The position numbers and the translations under genes are program-made. The notes below the pieces were generated by a model. That model saw nothing but the letters and a program-made list of their open reading frames with translations, did not search any database and was not told the origin of the DNA. A stretch of DNA of 5,478 nucleotides from Candidatus Sulfopaludibacter sp. SbA3 (lineage in GTDB: Bacteria; Acidobacteriota; Vicinamibacteria; Vicinamibacterales; UBA2999): the NCBI GenBank assembly GCA_945866285.1, contig CAMBHC010000205.1, forward strand, positions 1 to 5,478, in the 5' to 3' direction. Shown in pieces: positions 1 through 5,478 of this stretch. How positions within the stretch are numbered: the stretch's first letter is position 1; each line of letters starts with the position of its first letter.

Positions 1-1826
1 GTGCGCAGCGGGTGGCGTCCGACGCGATTGCCAGCGCCACGGCCGCGGACCGCGTGTCGGTGGTGTTGTTTGCGGAGAGCGCCGAAGTCGCGTTGCGGTC
101 GACGCCGGATCGCTCGCGCGCGGTGGCCGAGATCAACGCCGCCACGCCCGGGCCGGGCGCGACGAAGTATGGTCCGGCGCTGAAGCTGGCGGGGAGCCTC
201 CTCGCCGAGTCGCTGTTGCCGCGCAAGGAAGTGATTGTCGTCTCCGACTTCCAGCGCAGTGGCTGGCAACCCGATGACACCTTGCGATTACCAGGTGGCA
301 CGGTGATCACCACCGCCGTGGTCGAGGGCGCCACCGGCCCCAGCCTGGCGTTGACGCCGGCCACCTTGCTGCGCACGCGTGAGGCGGGCCAGCCTGAGCG
401 GGTCACCGTGACTGCCGGGGTGCTGAATCGAACGGCCACCGAGGCGACGGCTGTTCCGGTGCAGCTCGAAATGGATGGCCGCATCGTGCAGACGCTGTCG
501 GTCAACGTCGCCGGTAACGCGTCGGCGACCGTGACGTTCGCGCCGGTCTCGATTGCGGCCACGATCACGCGCGCCACCGTGCGCCTGGGCGCCGACGCGC
601 CCAAGGGCATGGCCGTGCAGTCGGGCGTCGCGCCGGCGGCGTCGGCCATCGACGCGCTCGCGCGCGACAACGTCTTCAACTTCACGATTACGCCGAGCGC
701 GCCGGTGCCAGTGACCGTCGTGACGCAGGGGAATCGCGATGACGCCAACCTGTATTTGTCGCGCGCCCTGGCCATTGGCGAGGCGCCGCGTTTCGAGACG
801 TCACTGCAGCCGGCCGAGGCCCTGGCCGGTGACGCCGTGAACCGCGCGAGGCTGCTGATCCTGAACGACGTGTCGGTCGCCGAGGCGGCGGCGGCCAATT
901 TGGTTACGTTCGTCGAGGGCGGCGGGGGCCTGCTGATGGCGCTTGGGCCGCGCGCCTCGTGGCCGTCCTCGCGGGAGGCGTGGTTGCCGGCGGTGGTCGG
1001 GCCCACCGTGGATCGCACGCGCGGCGCGGCGGCCAAGCTGAGTGGCATGGACTACGGCCACGCCGTGTTCGAACCGTTCCGCGCTCCGCGCAGCGGTGAT
1101 TTTGCGACCGCCCGGTTCTACTCGTATCGCGGACTCAAGACAGCGAAGGACGCGACGGTGCTGGCGCGCTTCGACACCGGCGAGCCGGCGCTGGTCGAGA
1201 AGGCCCTTGGCCGCGGTCGCGTCGTGTTGTTCGCATCGACGATTGACCTGAGCTGGAACGACCTGGCCCTGAAGCCGGTGTTCCTGCCGTTCGTGCATCA
1301 GCTCGGCCGGCACTTGTCGGGATTCCGCGAGCAGCCGGCGTACCTCACGATTGGCGAGGTGCTGGATATCACGGCAGCCGAGATCGCCGCCGGCGCCACG
1401 ACCAGCTCGGCAATGACGGCTGGCGGCCGGACCGTGCTGGCACCATCTGGTCAGCGTCGTGATTTGTCCACCTCCGCGCAGGGCGTGACGGCGGACAAGA
1501 CGGGCGCCGGCGTGACCGCCGCACTGGAGTTGGCGGAGCAGGGCTTCTACGAAGTTCGCGGCGCGGGACGAGAGCCGGGGCCGATGATCGTGGCGGCGGC
1601 CAACGTGAATCTCGCCGAATCGAATCTCGATCGCATGGATCCGAAAGAGCTGGTGGCCGGTGTCACGGGTAACAGCGTGGCCGGCTCAACCGGAGCCCAG
1701 GACGTCTTACCAGACAAGGCGCAGGAATTGGCCCAGCGGGTCTGGTGGTATCTACTGTTCGCAGGTATCCTGCTGCTGATCGCCGAGACCGTGGTGGCCC
1801 AGCGACTGTCGCGCGCCACCCGTTAG
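1..1826 (+). CDS. VWA/BatA-like membrane-anchored protein, 5' truncated
   Basis: The frame is open from the left edge (first full codon at 3) to TAG at 1824-1826, so the GTG at 12 is an internal codon and the true start lies upstream. Numbering from that GTG as residue 1, residues about 13-105 are the rest of a von Willebrand A domain: a hydrophobic strand (DRVSVVLF), a Thr at 51 in the PGATKYGPAL segment, and VIVVSDFQRSGW with Asp79, matching the later metal-site (MIDAS) positions. The DxSxS motif and the usual N-terminal BatA helices would be off the window. Residues about 110-270 look like beta-rich extracytoplasmic domains. Residues about 277-311 (RLLILND, then FVEGGGGLLMALG) resemble a class I glutamine amidotransferase-like fold without a nucleophile Cys. 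The segment GRGRVVLFASTIDLSWNDL (from about 400) is typical of this family. A membrane helix spans residues 578-596, followed by a short basic tail. In the family such proteins sit near MoxR and DUF58 genes. The biochemical role is unknown, and the family call is firmer than any function. Confidence 0.85.
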   Translation, partial: AQRVASDAIASATAADRVSVVLFAESAEVALRSTPDRSRAVAEINAATPGPGATKYGPALKLAGSLLAESLLPRKEVIVVSDFQRSGWQPDDTLRLPGGTVITTAVVEGATGPSLALTPATLLRTREAGQPERVTVTAGVLNRTATEATAVPVQLEMDGRIVQTLSVNVAGNASATVTFAPVSIAATITRATVRLGADAPKGMAVQSGVAPAASAIDALARDNVFNFTITPSAPVPVTVVTQGNRDDANLYLSRALAIGEAPRFETSLQPAEALAGDAVNRARLLILNDVSVAEAAAANLVTFVEGGGGLLMALGPRASWPSSREAWLPAVVGPTVDRTRGAAAKLSGMDYGHAVFEPFRAPRSGDFATARFYSYRGLKTAKDATVLARFDTGEPALVEKALGRGRVVLFASTIDLSWNDLALKPVFLPFVHQLGRHLSGFREQPAYLTIGEVLDITAAEIAAGATTSSAMTAGGRTVLAPSGQRRDLSTSAQGVTADKTGAGVTAALELAEQGFYEVRGAGREPGPMIVAAANVNLAESNLDRMDPKELVAGVTGNSVAGSTGAQDVLPDKAQELAQRVWWYLLFAGILLLIAETVVAQRLSRATR

Positions 1827-1835
1827 TGCTGTAGC

Positions 1836-1853
1836 GTCCGGCTTTAGCCGGAC
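1836..1853. repeat. Perfect 18-bp intergenic palindrome, REP-like
   Basis: The sequence gtccggctttagccggac has two perfectly complementary 8-base arms (1836-1843 and 1846-1853) around TT. It would fold as a strong GC stem with a TTTA loop. It lies 9 bases after the upstream stop codon and ends 3 bases before the ribosome binding site of the next gene. No T-run follows, so it is not a standard intrinsic terminator. Conceptual translations of the surrounding bases give VASGFSRT on the + strand and VRLKPDAT or GPAKAGRY on the - strand. I recall these peptides as frequent spurious protein ends in Acidobacteriota (Vicinamibacterales) genomes, which implies a dispersed repeat family. The palindrome itself is certain; membership of a genome-wide family is recalled and not tested here. 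Confidence 0.8.
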
Positions 1854-1856
1854 CAA

Positions 1857-1862
1857 GAGGGG
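1857..1862 (+). promoter_or_regulatory. Shine-Dalgarno site for the DUF4175-type gene
   Basis: The purine run GAGGGG ends 9 bases before the ATG at 1872 and contains the GAGG core that pairs with the 16S rRNA 3' end. It supports this ATG as the start. It lies just 3 bases beyond the palindrome, so a hairpin in the mRNA would sit directly beside the ribosome landing site and could affect translation of the second gene. Confidence 0.6.
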
Positions 1863-1871
1863 AACCGCCCA

Positions 1872-4800
1872 ATGGGTGAGCTCAATCCGCGTGCGCAACT
1901 GCTCGAAGTGGTCCGGCAGGTACGCCGGCGCTGGCGCATCAAGCTCGCACTGCGAGGTGCGGTCGGCTTCCTGATCGCGGGCATCGTCGCCATCCTGGCA
2001 ATTGCCTACACGCTCGAGGCGCTGAAGTTCACGCCCTCGGCCATCTTCTGGTTCCGCATTGTGACCGGCCTGGTGCTGGTGGCCGCGGGAGCGTGGTTCT
2101 TCGCGCGGCCGCTGTCGCGGAAGGTCACCGACGAACAGGTGGTGCTCTACCTCGAAGAGCACGAGCCGTCGCTCGATTCCACCATCCTGAGCGCCATGGA
2201 GGCGTCGGAACGGCCCGGCGACTGGTCGCCGGTGCTGATCAATCGCCTGGTCGAGAACGCCATCGAGCGCGCACACGAGATTCACGAGGGCCAGCGCATT
2301 GAGCGCGACTCGATGATGCGCTATGCGTGGATCTCTGGCGGCGTCGCCTTAGCGGCGGTCGCGTTGTTCACGCTCGGCCCCGCTTACTTGCGTCACACCC
2401 TGTCGGCGATCTTCGTCATCTCCGCCGACGCAGAAGCCGCAGCGCCGTATCGCATTGAGGTGAAGCCGGGCAGCATCAAGGTGCCGAAGGGCGCGGATCA
2501 GATGATCAACGCCACCATCTCGGGCTTTGATTCCGCCGACGCCACCATCCTGATTCGCAAGGCCTCGCAGTCGGCGTTTGAGCGCGTGCCGATGGTCAAG
2601 GGCGAGAACGGCGCTTACGAGGGCATGCTGTTCGACCTGGCCGAGCCCCTCGAGTACGTGGTCGAAGCCGCGGGCGTGCGCTCTGCCGTGTTCAACCTGA
2701 ACGTGGTCGAGTTGCCGTACGTGAAGAAGCTCGATCTCGAATTTACCTATCCTGCGTACACGGGCCTCGAGCCGCGCAAGATCGAGGACGGCGGCGACGT
2801 CGCCGTGCTGAAGGGCACCGATGTGCGCGTCACCATCACGCCGACCATGGCGTCGAAGGGTGGTCGCGTGGTGTTGGGCCCGCCTTCGCTCGCCACGGCG
2901 TCGGCGGCGAGCTCCGGCGAGGTCTCGCCGAAGCGGCCTTCGGCCGCGAAGGCGGACGACAGCGAGAGCGTGCCGCTCACGGTGAACGCCGATGGCACGC
3001 TGACCGCGCAGTTCAAGGCGCAGCACGACGGCTTCTATCACGTCGAGCTCGACTCCGCTGGCGGCGACCGCCTGCCGGCATCGCCGCAATACACCGTGGA
3101 CCTGCTCGCAGACCTCGCGCCGACGGTGAAGCTGTCGAAGCCGGGCCGCGACACCGACGCGACCCCCGTGCAGGAATTCTTCGTCGAGGCGCAGGCCGAC
3201 GATGACTACGCGGTGAAGAACTTGCAGTTGGTGTATTCGGTGAATGGCGGTCCCGAGAAGACCATCCCGCTGTTCAACGGGACGAAGCCGGTCGCCGAAG
3301 TGACCGCCGGACACACCTTCTACATGGAGGAGCTCGGCGTGAAGGCCGGCGATTCGTTGTCCTACTTCGCGCGAGCCACCGACAACGACGCGGTCGCCGG
3401 TGCCAAGCAGGCGACCAGCGACATCTTCTTCCTGCGCATCCGGCCCTTCGACAAGAACTTCAAGCCGGCGACTTCGATGTCAGGTGGCGGCGGTGGTGGT
3501 GGCGGAGGCGGCGGCCAGGAAGTGGGCGCGCTGTCGCAACAGCAGCGCCAGATCATCTCCGGCACGTTCAATATCCAGCGTGACCGCAAGACGCTGAAGG
3601 CCGACAAGTTCCGCGCCGACATGGTGGTGCTGACCCTGGCGCAAAGCAAGTTGCGCGACCAGGTGAAGGGCCTCGTCGAGCGCATGAACAGCCGCCTCGT
3701 CGTGTCGGATCCTTCGTTCAAGAAGATCGCCGAGCTGTTGCCGAAGGCGGCCGAGCAGATGACGCTGGCGGAGCAGCAACTGCAGGGCCAGAAGCCCGAT
3801 GGCGCACTGCCGCCCGAGAACCTCGCACTGCAGTTCCTGCAGCAGGCGGAAGAAGAGTTCGAACTGCAGGTGCAGACGGGCCGCCAGGCCGGCGGCGGTG
3901 GTGGTGGCGGTGGCGCCGGTTCGATCGCGGAAGACCTGGCCGACTTGTTCAAGATGGAACTGGACAAGATGGCGAACCAGTACGAGACCAACGCGCAGGC
4001 CTCGTCTCAGCAGCAGGACCAGCAGATCGACGAGCTGGCCGAGAAGCTGAAGGAACTGGCGCGCCGACAGGAACAGGAAATTGAACGCCAGCGGCGCCAG
4101 GCCGCCGGGCAGTCAGCGGGTGGTGGCGGTGGCGACCTGCAGCGCGCGCTGGCGGAGCAGGCCGAAGAAGCCGCGCGGCAGCTGGAGAAGCTGTCGCGGG
4201 ATCAACAGCGCCAGGACTTGGCTGATACCGCGCGAGAGTTGCGCAGCGCCGCTGAGTCGATGAAGCGTGCCGCCGCGAAGGGCGACCCGTCCGCGGGTGG
4301 CCAGGCCGCAGCGGCCGCCGACCGCTTGCGCGAAGCTCAGCGTCAGCTCACCGGCAATCAGCAGGCGCGCGGCGAGCGCGACGTGCGCGAGGCGCAGCGG
4401 CAGGCCGAAGAGATAGCGGCGGAGCAGAAGGACATTGCCGACGATGCCCGCGGCTTGCCGCAGGCCGGTCCCGATCGCCTGCAGCAGTCACAGTTGCTGG
4501 GCCAGCGCAAGGACGCGCTCGAGAACAAGGTCGCCGGCCTCGAGAAGCAGCTCGATCGCATGGTGGGCGAGCAGACCAAGGATGCGAAGGACACCGCCCG
4601 CAAGTTGTCAGAGGCCGTCAGCGGCATTCGCGACAACAAGGTGAAGGAAAAAATCCGCTACTCGAAGAGCCTGCTCGGCTCGGGCGCGCCGCAACAATAC
4701 GCGCGTAACTTCGAGGAAGAAATCGGCGCCAATATCGATGCGCTGCGCAAGAAGCTGAATGATGCCGCCAACACGGTGGGGCAGCAGGGCCGCGACAAGA

Positions 4801-5478
4801 GCACCGAGGCGCTCGACAAGGCGCGCGAGCTCGCGCGTGGCATGGACTCCATGGGCCAGCGAATGGCCGAGCGCTCGCGCCAAGGTGAGCAAGGTGAGCA
4901 AGGTGCCAAGGGTGCCAATGGTGCCAAGGGTGCCAACGGTGCCAACGGTGCTGAAGGCCAGCAGGGCCAGGACGGCAAACCAGGTCAAGACGGCAAGTCC
5001 GGCCAACAGGGACAGGGCCAGTCCGGCAAGGAAGGCCAGGGTCAAGGTCAAGGTCAGGGCCAGGGCCAGGGCGGGCAGCAGGGCCAGCAAGGTGGCAATG
5101 GCGGCGGTGGCCGTGAAGACATGGGCGGTCGCGCCAGCATCGGTGGCTTTGGCGACGGCGGCTGGAACGGCAGCGACCGCAGCCCCGGTCGTCTCTCGCC
5201 TGATGACATTCGCCAGTTCCGCGGCGAGGCCCGGCGCTGGGCGCAAGAAGGCCAGGCGCTGCGCAACATGCTGCGCGAGCAGAACATCGATCCGAAAGAG
5301 CTCGACGAGATCATGAAGCGCCTGCGCGACCTCGACTCCGAGCGCGTCTACCAGGATGTCGCCGAGCTGGAGCGCTTGCAGACCTTCGTCGCCGAGGGGA
5401 TGAAGCGCTTCGAGTACGGCCTGCGCCGCAAGGTCGGTGACGAAACCGATCGCGCCCTTGTGAACGGCTCCGACGAAG
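1872..5478 (+). CDS. DUF4175-type large membrane protein, 3' truncated
   Basis: ATG 1872 is preceded by a GAGGGG site, and an in-frame TAG at 1845-1847 excludes a start further upstream. The frame then runs for 1202 codons to the window edge without a stop. Membrane helices are expected at residues about 28-48, 57-77 and 151-171. Arginines before helix 1 and basic residues after helix 2 put the N-terminus and the loop 78-150 (with YLEEHEPSLDSTILSAME) in the cytoplasm and the rest outside. Residues about 192-530 are Ig-like beta domains with the family-typical FTYPAYTGLEPR (about 291-302) and ATDNDAVAGAKQATSDIFFL. Residues about 550-1000 are Gln/Glu/Ala/Arg-rich helices, probably coiled coil, with Gly runs at 538-548, 674-681 and 750-754. 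A collagen-like tract begins at 1005. From about 1107 a charged helical domain (LSPDDIRQFRGEARRW, then FEYGLRRKV) follows. Recalled relatives end soon after the SDE motif seen at the edge, so only a short C-terminus is probably missing. No cysteine was found in the translation. It probably forms an operon with the upstream VWA gene. The family is recognised from motifs and architecture; its molecular function is unknown. Confidence 0.85.
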   Translation, partial: MGELNPRAQLLEVVRQVRRRWRIKLALRGAVGFLIAGIVAILAIAYTLEALKFTPSAIFWFRIVTGLVLVAAGAWFFARPLSRKVTDEQVVLYLEEHEPSLDSTILSAMEASERPGDWSPVLINRLVENAIERAHEIHEGQRIERDSMMRYAWISGGVALAAVALFTLGPAYLRHTLSAIFVISADAEAAAPYRIEVKPGSIKVPKGADQMINATISGFDSADATILIRKASQSAFERVPMVKGENGAYEGMLFDLAEPLEYVVEAAGVRSAVFNLNVVELPYVKKLDLEFTYPAYTGLEPRKIEDGGDVAVLKGTDVRVTITPTMASKGGRVVLGPPSLATASAASSGEVSPKRPSAAKADDSESVPLTVNADGTLTAQFKAQHDGFYHVELDSAGGDRLPASPQYTVDLLADLAPTVKLSKPGRDTDATPVQEFFVEAQADDDYAVKNLQLVYSVNGGPEKTIPLFNGTKPVAEVTAGHTFYMEELGVKAGDSLSYFARATDNDAVAGAKQATSDIFFLRIRPFDKNFKPATSMSGGGGGGGGGGGQEVGALSQQQRQIISGTFNIQRDRKTLKADKFRADMVVLTLAQSKLRDQVKGLVERMNSRLVVSDPSFKKIAELLPKAAEQMTLAEQQLQGQKPDGALPPENLALQFLQQAEEEFELQVQTGRQAGGGGGGGGAGSIAEDLADLFKMELDKMANQYETNAQASSQQQDQQIDELAEKLKELARRQEQEIERQRRQAAGQSAGGGGGDLQRALAEQAEEAARQLEKLSRDQQRQDLADTARELRSAAESMKRAAAKGDPSAGGQAAAAADRLREAQRQLTGNQQARGERDVREAQRQAEEIAAEQKDIADDARGLPQAGPDRLQQSQLLGQRKDALENKVAGLEKQLDRMVGEQTKDAKDTARKLSEAVSGIRDNKVKEKIRYSKSLLGSGAPQQYARNFEEEIGANIDALRKKLNDAANTVGQQGRDKSTEALDKARELARGMDSMGQRMAERSRQGEQGEQGAKGANGAKGANGANGAEGQQGQDGKPGQDGKSGQQGQGQSGKEGQGQGQGQGQGQGGQQGQQGGNGGGGREDMGGRASIGGFGDGGWNGSDRSPGRLSPDDIRQFRGEARRWAQEGQALRNMLREQNIDPKELDEIMKRLRDLDSERVYQDVAELERLQTFVAEGMKRFEYGLRRKVGDETDRALVNGSDE
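2880..2955. repeat. 76-bp multi-armed palindromic element inside the gene
   Basis: Perfect 10-base terminal arms, ccgccttcgc (2880-2889) and gcgaaggcgg (2946-2955), enclose three further inverted repeats. These are gctcgcc/ggcgagc (2888-2894 with 2906-2912), cggcgag/ctcgccg (2915-2921 with 2924-2930, 2-base gap) and gcggcc/ggccgc (2933-2938 with 2942-2947). An alternative third hairpin is gccgaag/cttcggc (2927-2933 with 2938-2944). Together they can form a four-way, cloverleaf-like fold. The element is read in frame as residues 337-361 of the DUF4175-type protein, giving a Ser/Ala/Pro/Lys-rich stretch between KGGRVVLG and VPLTVNADGT, which reads as an insertion in a beta domain. No target duplication was seen. 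The structure is directly visible; that it is a mobile or dispersed repeat is inferred. Confidence 0.65.
3483..3515 (+). repeat. Poly-glycine tract (11 Gly)
   Basis: Eleven consecutive glycine codons (mixed GGT, GGC and GGA) encode residues 538-548 of the DUF4175-type protein. They follow the last beta domain (FFLRIRPFDKNFKP) and precede the first long helical segment (EVGALSQQQRQIISG). The tract therefore looks like a flexible linker between the beta part and the helical part. Confidence 0.85.
3891..3914 (+). repeat. Poly-glycine tract (8 Gly)
   Basis: Eight consecutive glycine codons encode residues 674-681, after a Glu/Gln-rich helix ending EEEFELQVQTGRQA and before AGSIAEDLADLFKMEL. A shorter run of five glycines at 4119-4133 (residues 750-754) separates the next two helices. 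Both look like linkers between helical segments of the same protein. Confidence 0.8.
4884..5111 (+). repeat. Collagen-like Gly-X-Y tract and Gly-Gln repeats
   Basis: From 4884 to 5009 there are 14 uninterrupted Gly-X-Y triplets (GEQ, GEQ, GAK, GAN, GAK, GAN, GAN, GAE, GQQ, GQD, GKP, GQD, GKS, GQQ), residues 1005-1046. A two-residue break, then GQS and GKE, is followed by six Gly-Gln dipeptides (5034-5069) and further GQQ/GGN/poly-Gly to 5111. At DNA level there are tandem 9-base units (ggtgagcaa twice, then five ggtgccaaN units at 4902-4946) and 6-base units of the ggtcaa/ggccag kind. The tract is proline-poor (one Pro) and polar. It lies in the part predicted to be outside the membrane, between the coiled-coil region and the C-terminal helical domain. 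It could be a linker, a trimeric collagen-like helix, or simply a slippage-expanded low-complexity region. Confidence 0.8.

Noticed and set aside
12..1826. GTG at 12 as the true start of the first gene
   Set aside because: The frame is already open to the left edge, and a start here would remove the first half of the VWA domain, including its DxSxS metal motif.
1836..1853. Intrinsic transcription terminator between the two genes
   Set aside because: The stem is strong, but CAAGAGGGG follows on the + strand and there is no T-run. The next start codon is only 18 bases beyond the stem, so an operon with read-through is more likely.
1752..2285. 177-residue - strand open frame containing VRLKPDATAL
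   Set aside because: The familiar-looking peptide comes from the palindrome at 1836-1853 being read in antisense. The rest is the shadow of the two + strand genes.
2880..2955. tRNA gene, because the element is 76 bp with a four-armed fold
   Set aside because: No T-loop consensus, no suitable anticodon loop (the middle hairpin has a 2-base gap) and the arm lengths do not fit. It also lies in frame inside a coding region.
2349..3314. 321-residue open frame on the - strand, rich in Arg and His
   Set aside because: It lies wholly opposite the DUF4175-type reading frame, has composition typical of the antisense of GC-rich coding DNA, and shows no recognisable domain. The + strand frame has clear family motifs over the same bases.
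4608..5246. 212-residue - strand frame with a hydrophobic Leu/Thr/Ala-rich repeat that looks like membrane segments
   Set aside because: The apparent hydrophobic repeats are the antisense of Gly-X-Y and Gly-Gln codons. There is no supporting ribosome site or known family.
4759..5316. 185-residue + strand frame with Val/Pro/Lys/Ser repeats
   Set aside because: This is the frame-shifted reading of the collagen-like tandem repeats. The real frame is continuous before and after it.

Overview
The window is high-GC bacterial DNA with G or C at most third codon positions. It holds two consecutive genes on the + strand, both cut by the window edges. The gene pair is a large membrane-anchored VWA/BatA-type protein followed by a DUF4175-type membrane protein. 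This pairing, the base composition and a characteristic short palindrome between the genes all suggest an Acidobacteriota genome, perhaps of the Vicinamibacterales. That assignment rests on recalled family and repeat patterns, not on a marker gene.

Layout: positions 1-1826 are the 3' part of the VWA/BatA-like gene. It contains the end of a von Willebrand A domain, a long extracytoplasmic beta-rich part, a GATase-like segment and a C-terminal membrane helix. The 45-bp gap (1827-1871) carries a perfect 18-bp palindrome (1836-1853) followed directly by a purine-rich ribosome binding site. From 1872 to the right edge one frame stays open for 1202 complete codons with no stop. It encodes a protein with three N-terminal membrane helices, then Ig-like beta domains. 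After that come very long Gln/Glu/Ala/Arg-rich helical segments separated by poly-glycine runs, a collagen-like Gly-X-Y tract, and a conserved-looking C-terminal helical domain.

The two genes have the same orientation, no promoter or terminator is evident between them, and they probably form one transcript. In related genomes such genes tend to follow a MoxR-type AAA+ ATPase and a DUF58 protein, giving a Bat-like envelope cluster. Those upstream genes are outside this window. The large domains of both proteins are predicted to lie outside the cytoplasmic membrane, so a shared envelope assembly is plausible, but its function is unknown.

The least ordinary features are: a 76-bp multi-armed palindromic element lying in frame inside the DUF4175-type gene; the intergenic palindrome, which belongs to a repeat type I recall as dispersed in Acidobacteriota; a collagen-like tract with tandem repeats at DNA level; and the complete lack of cysteine in both readable proteins. 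I see no complete undescribed defence or mobile system here.
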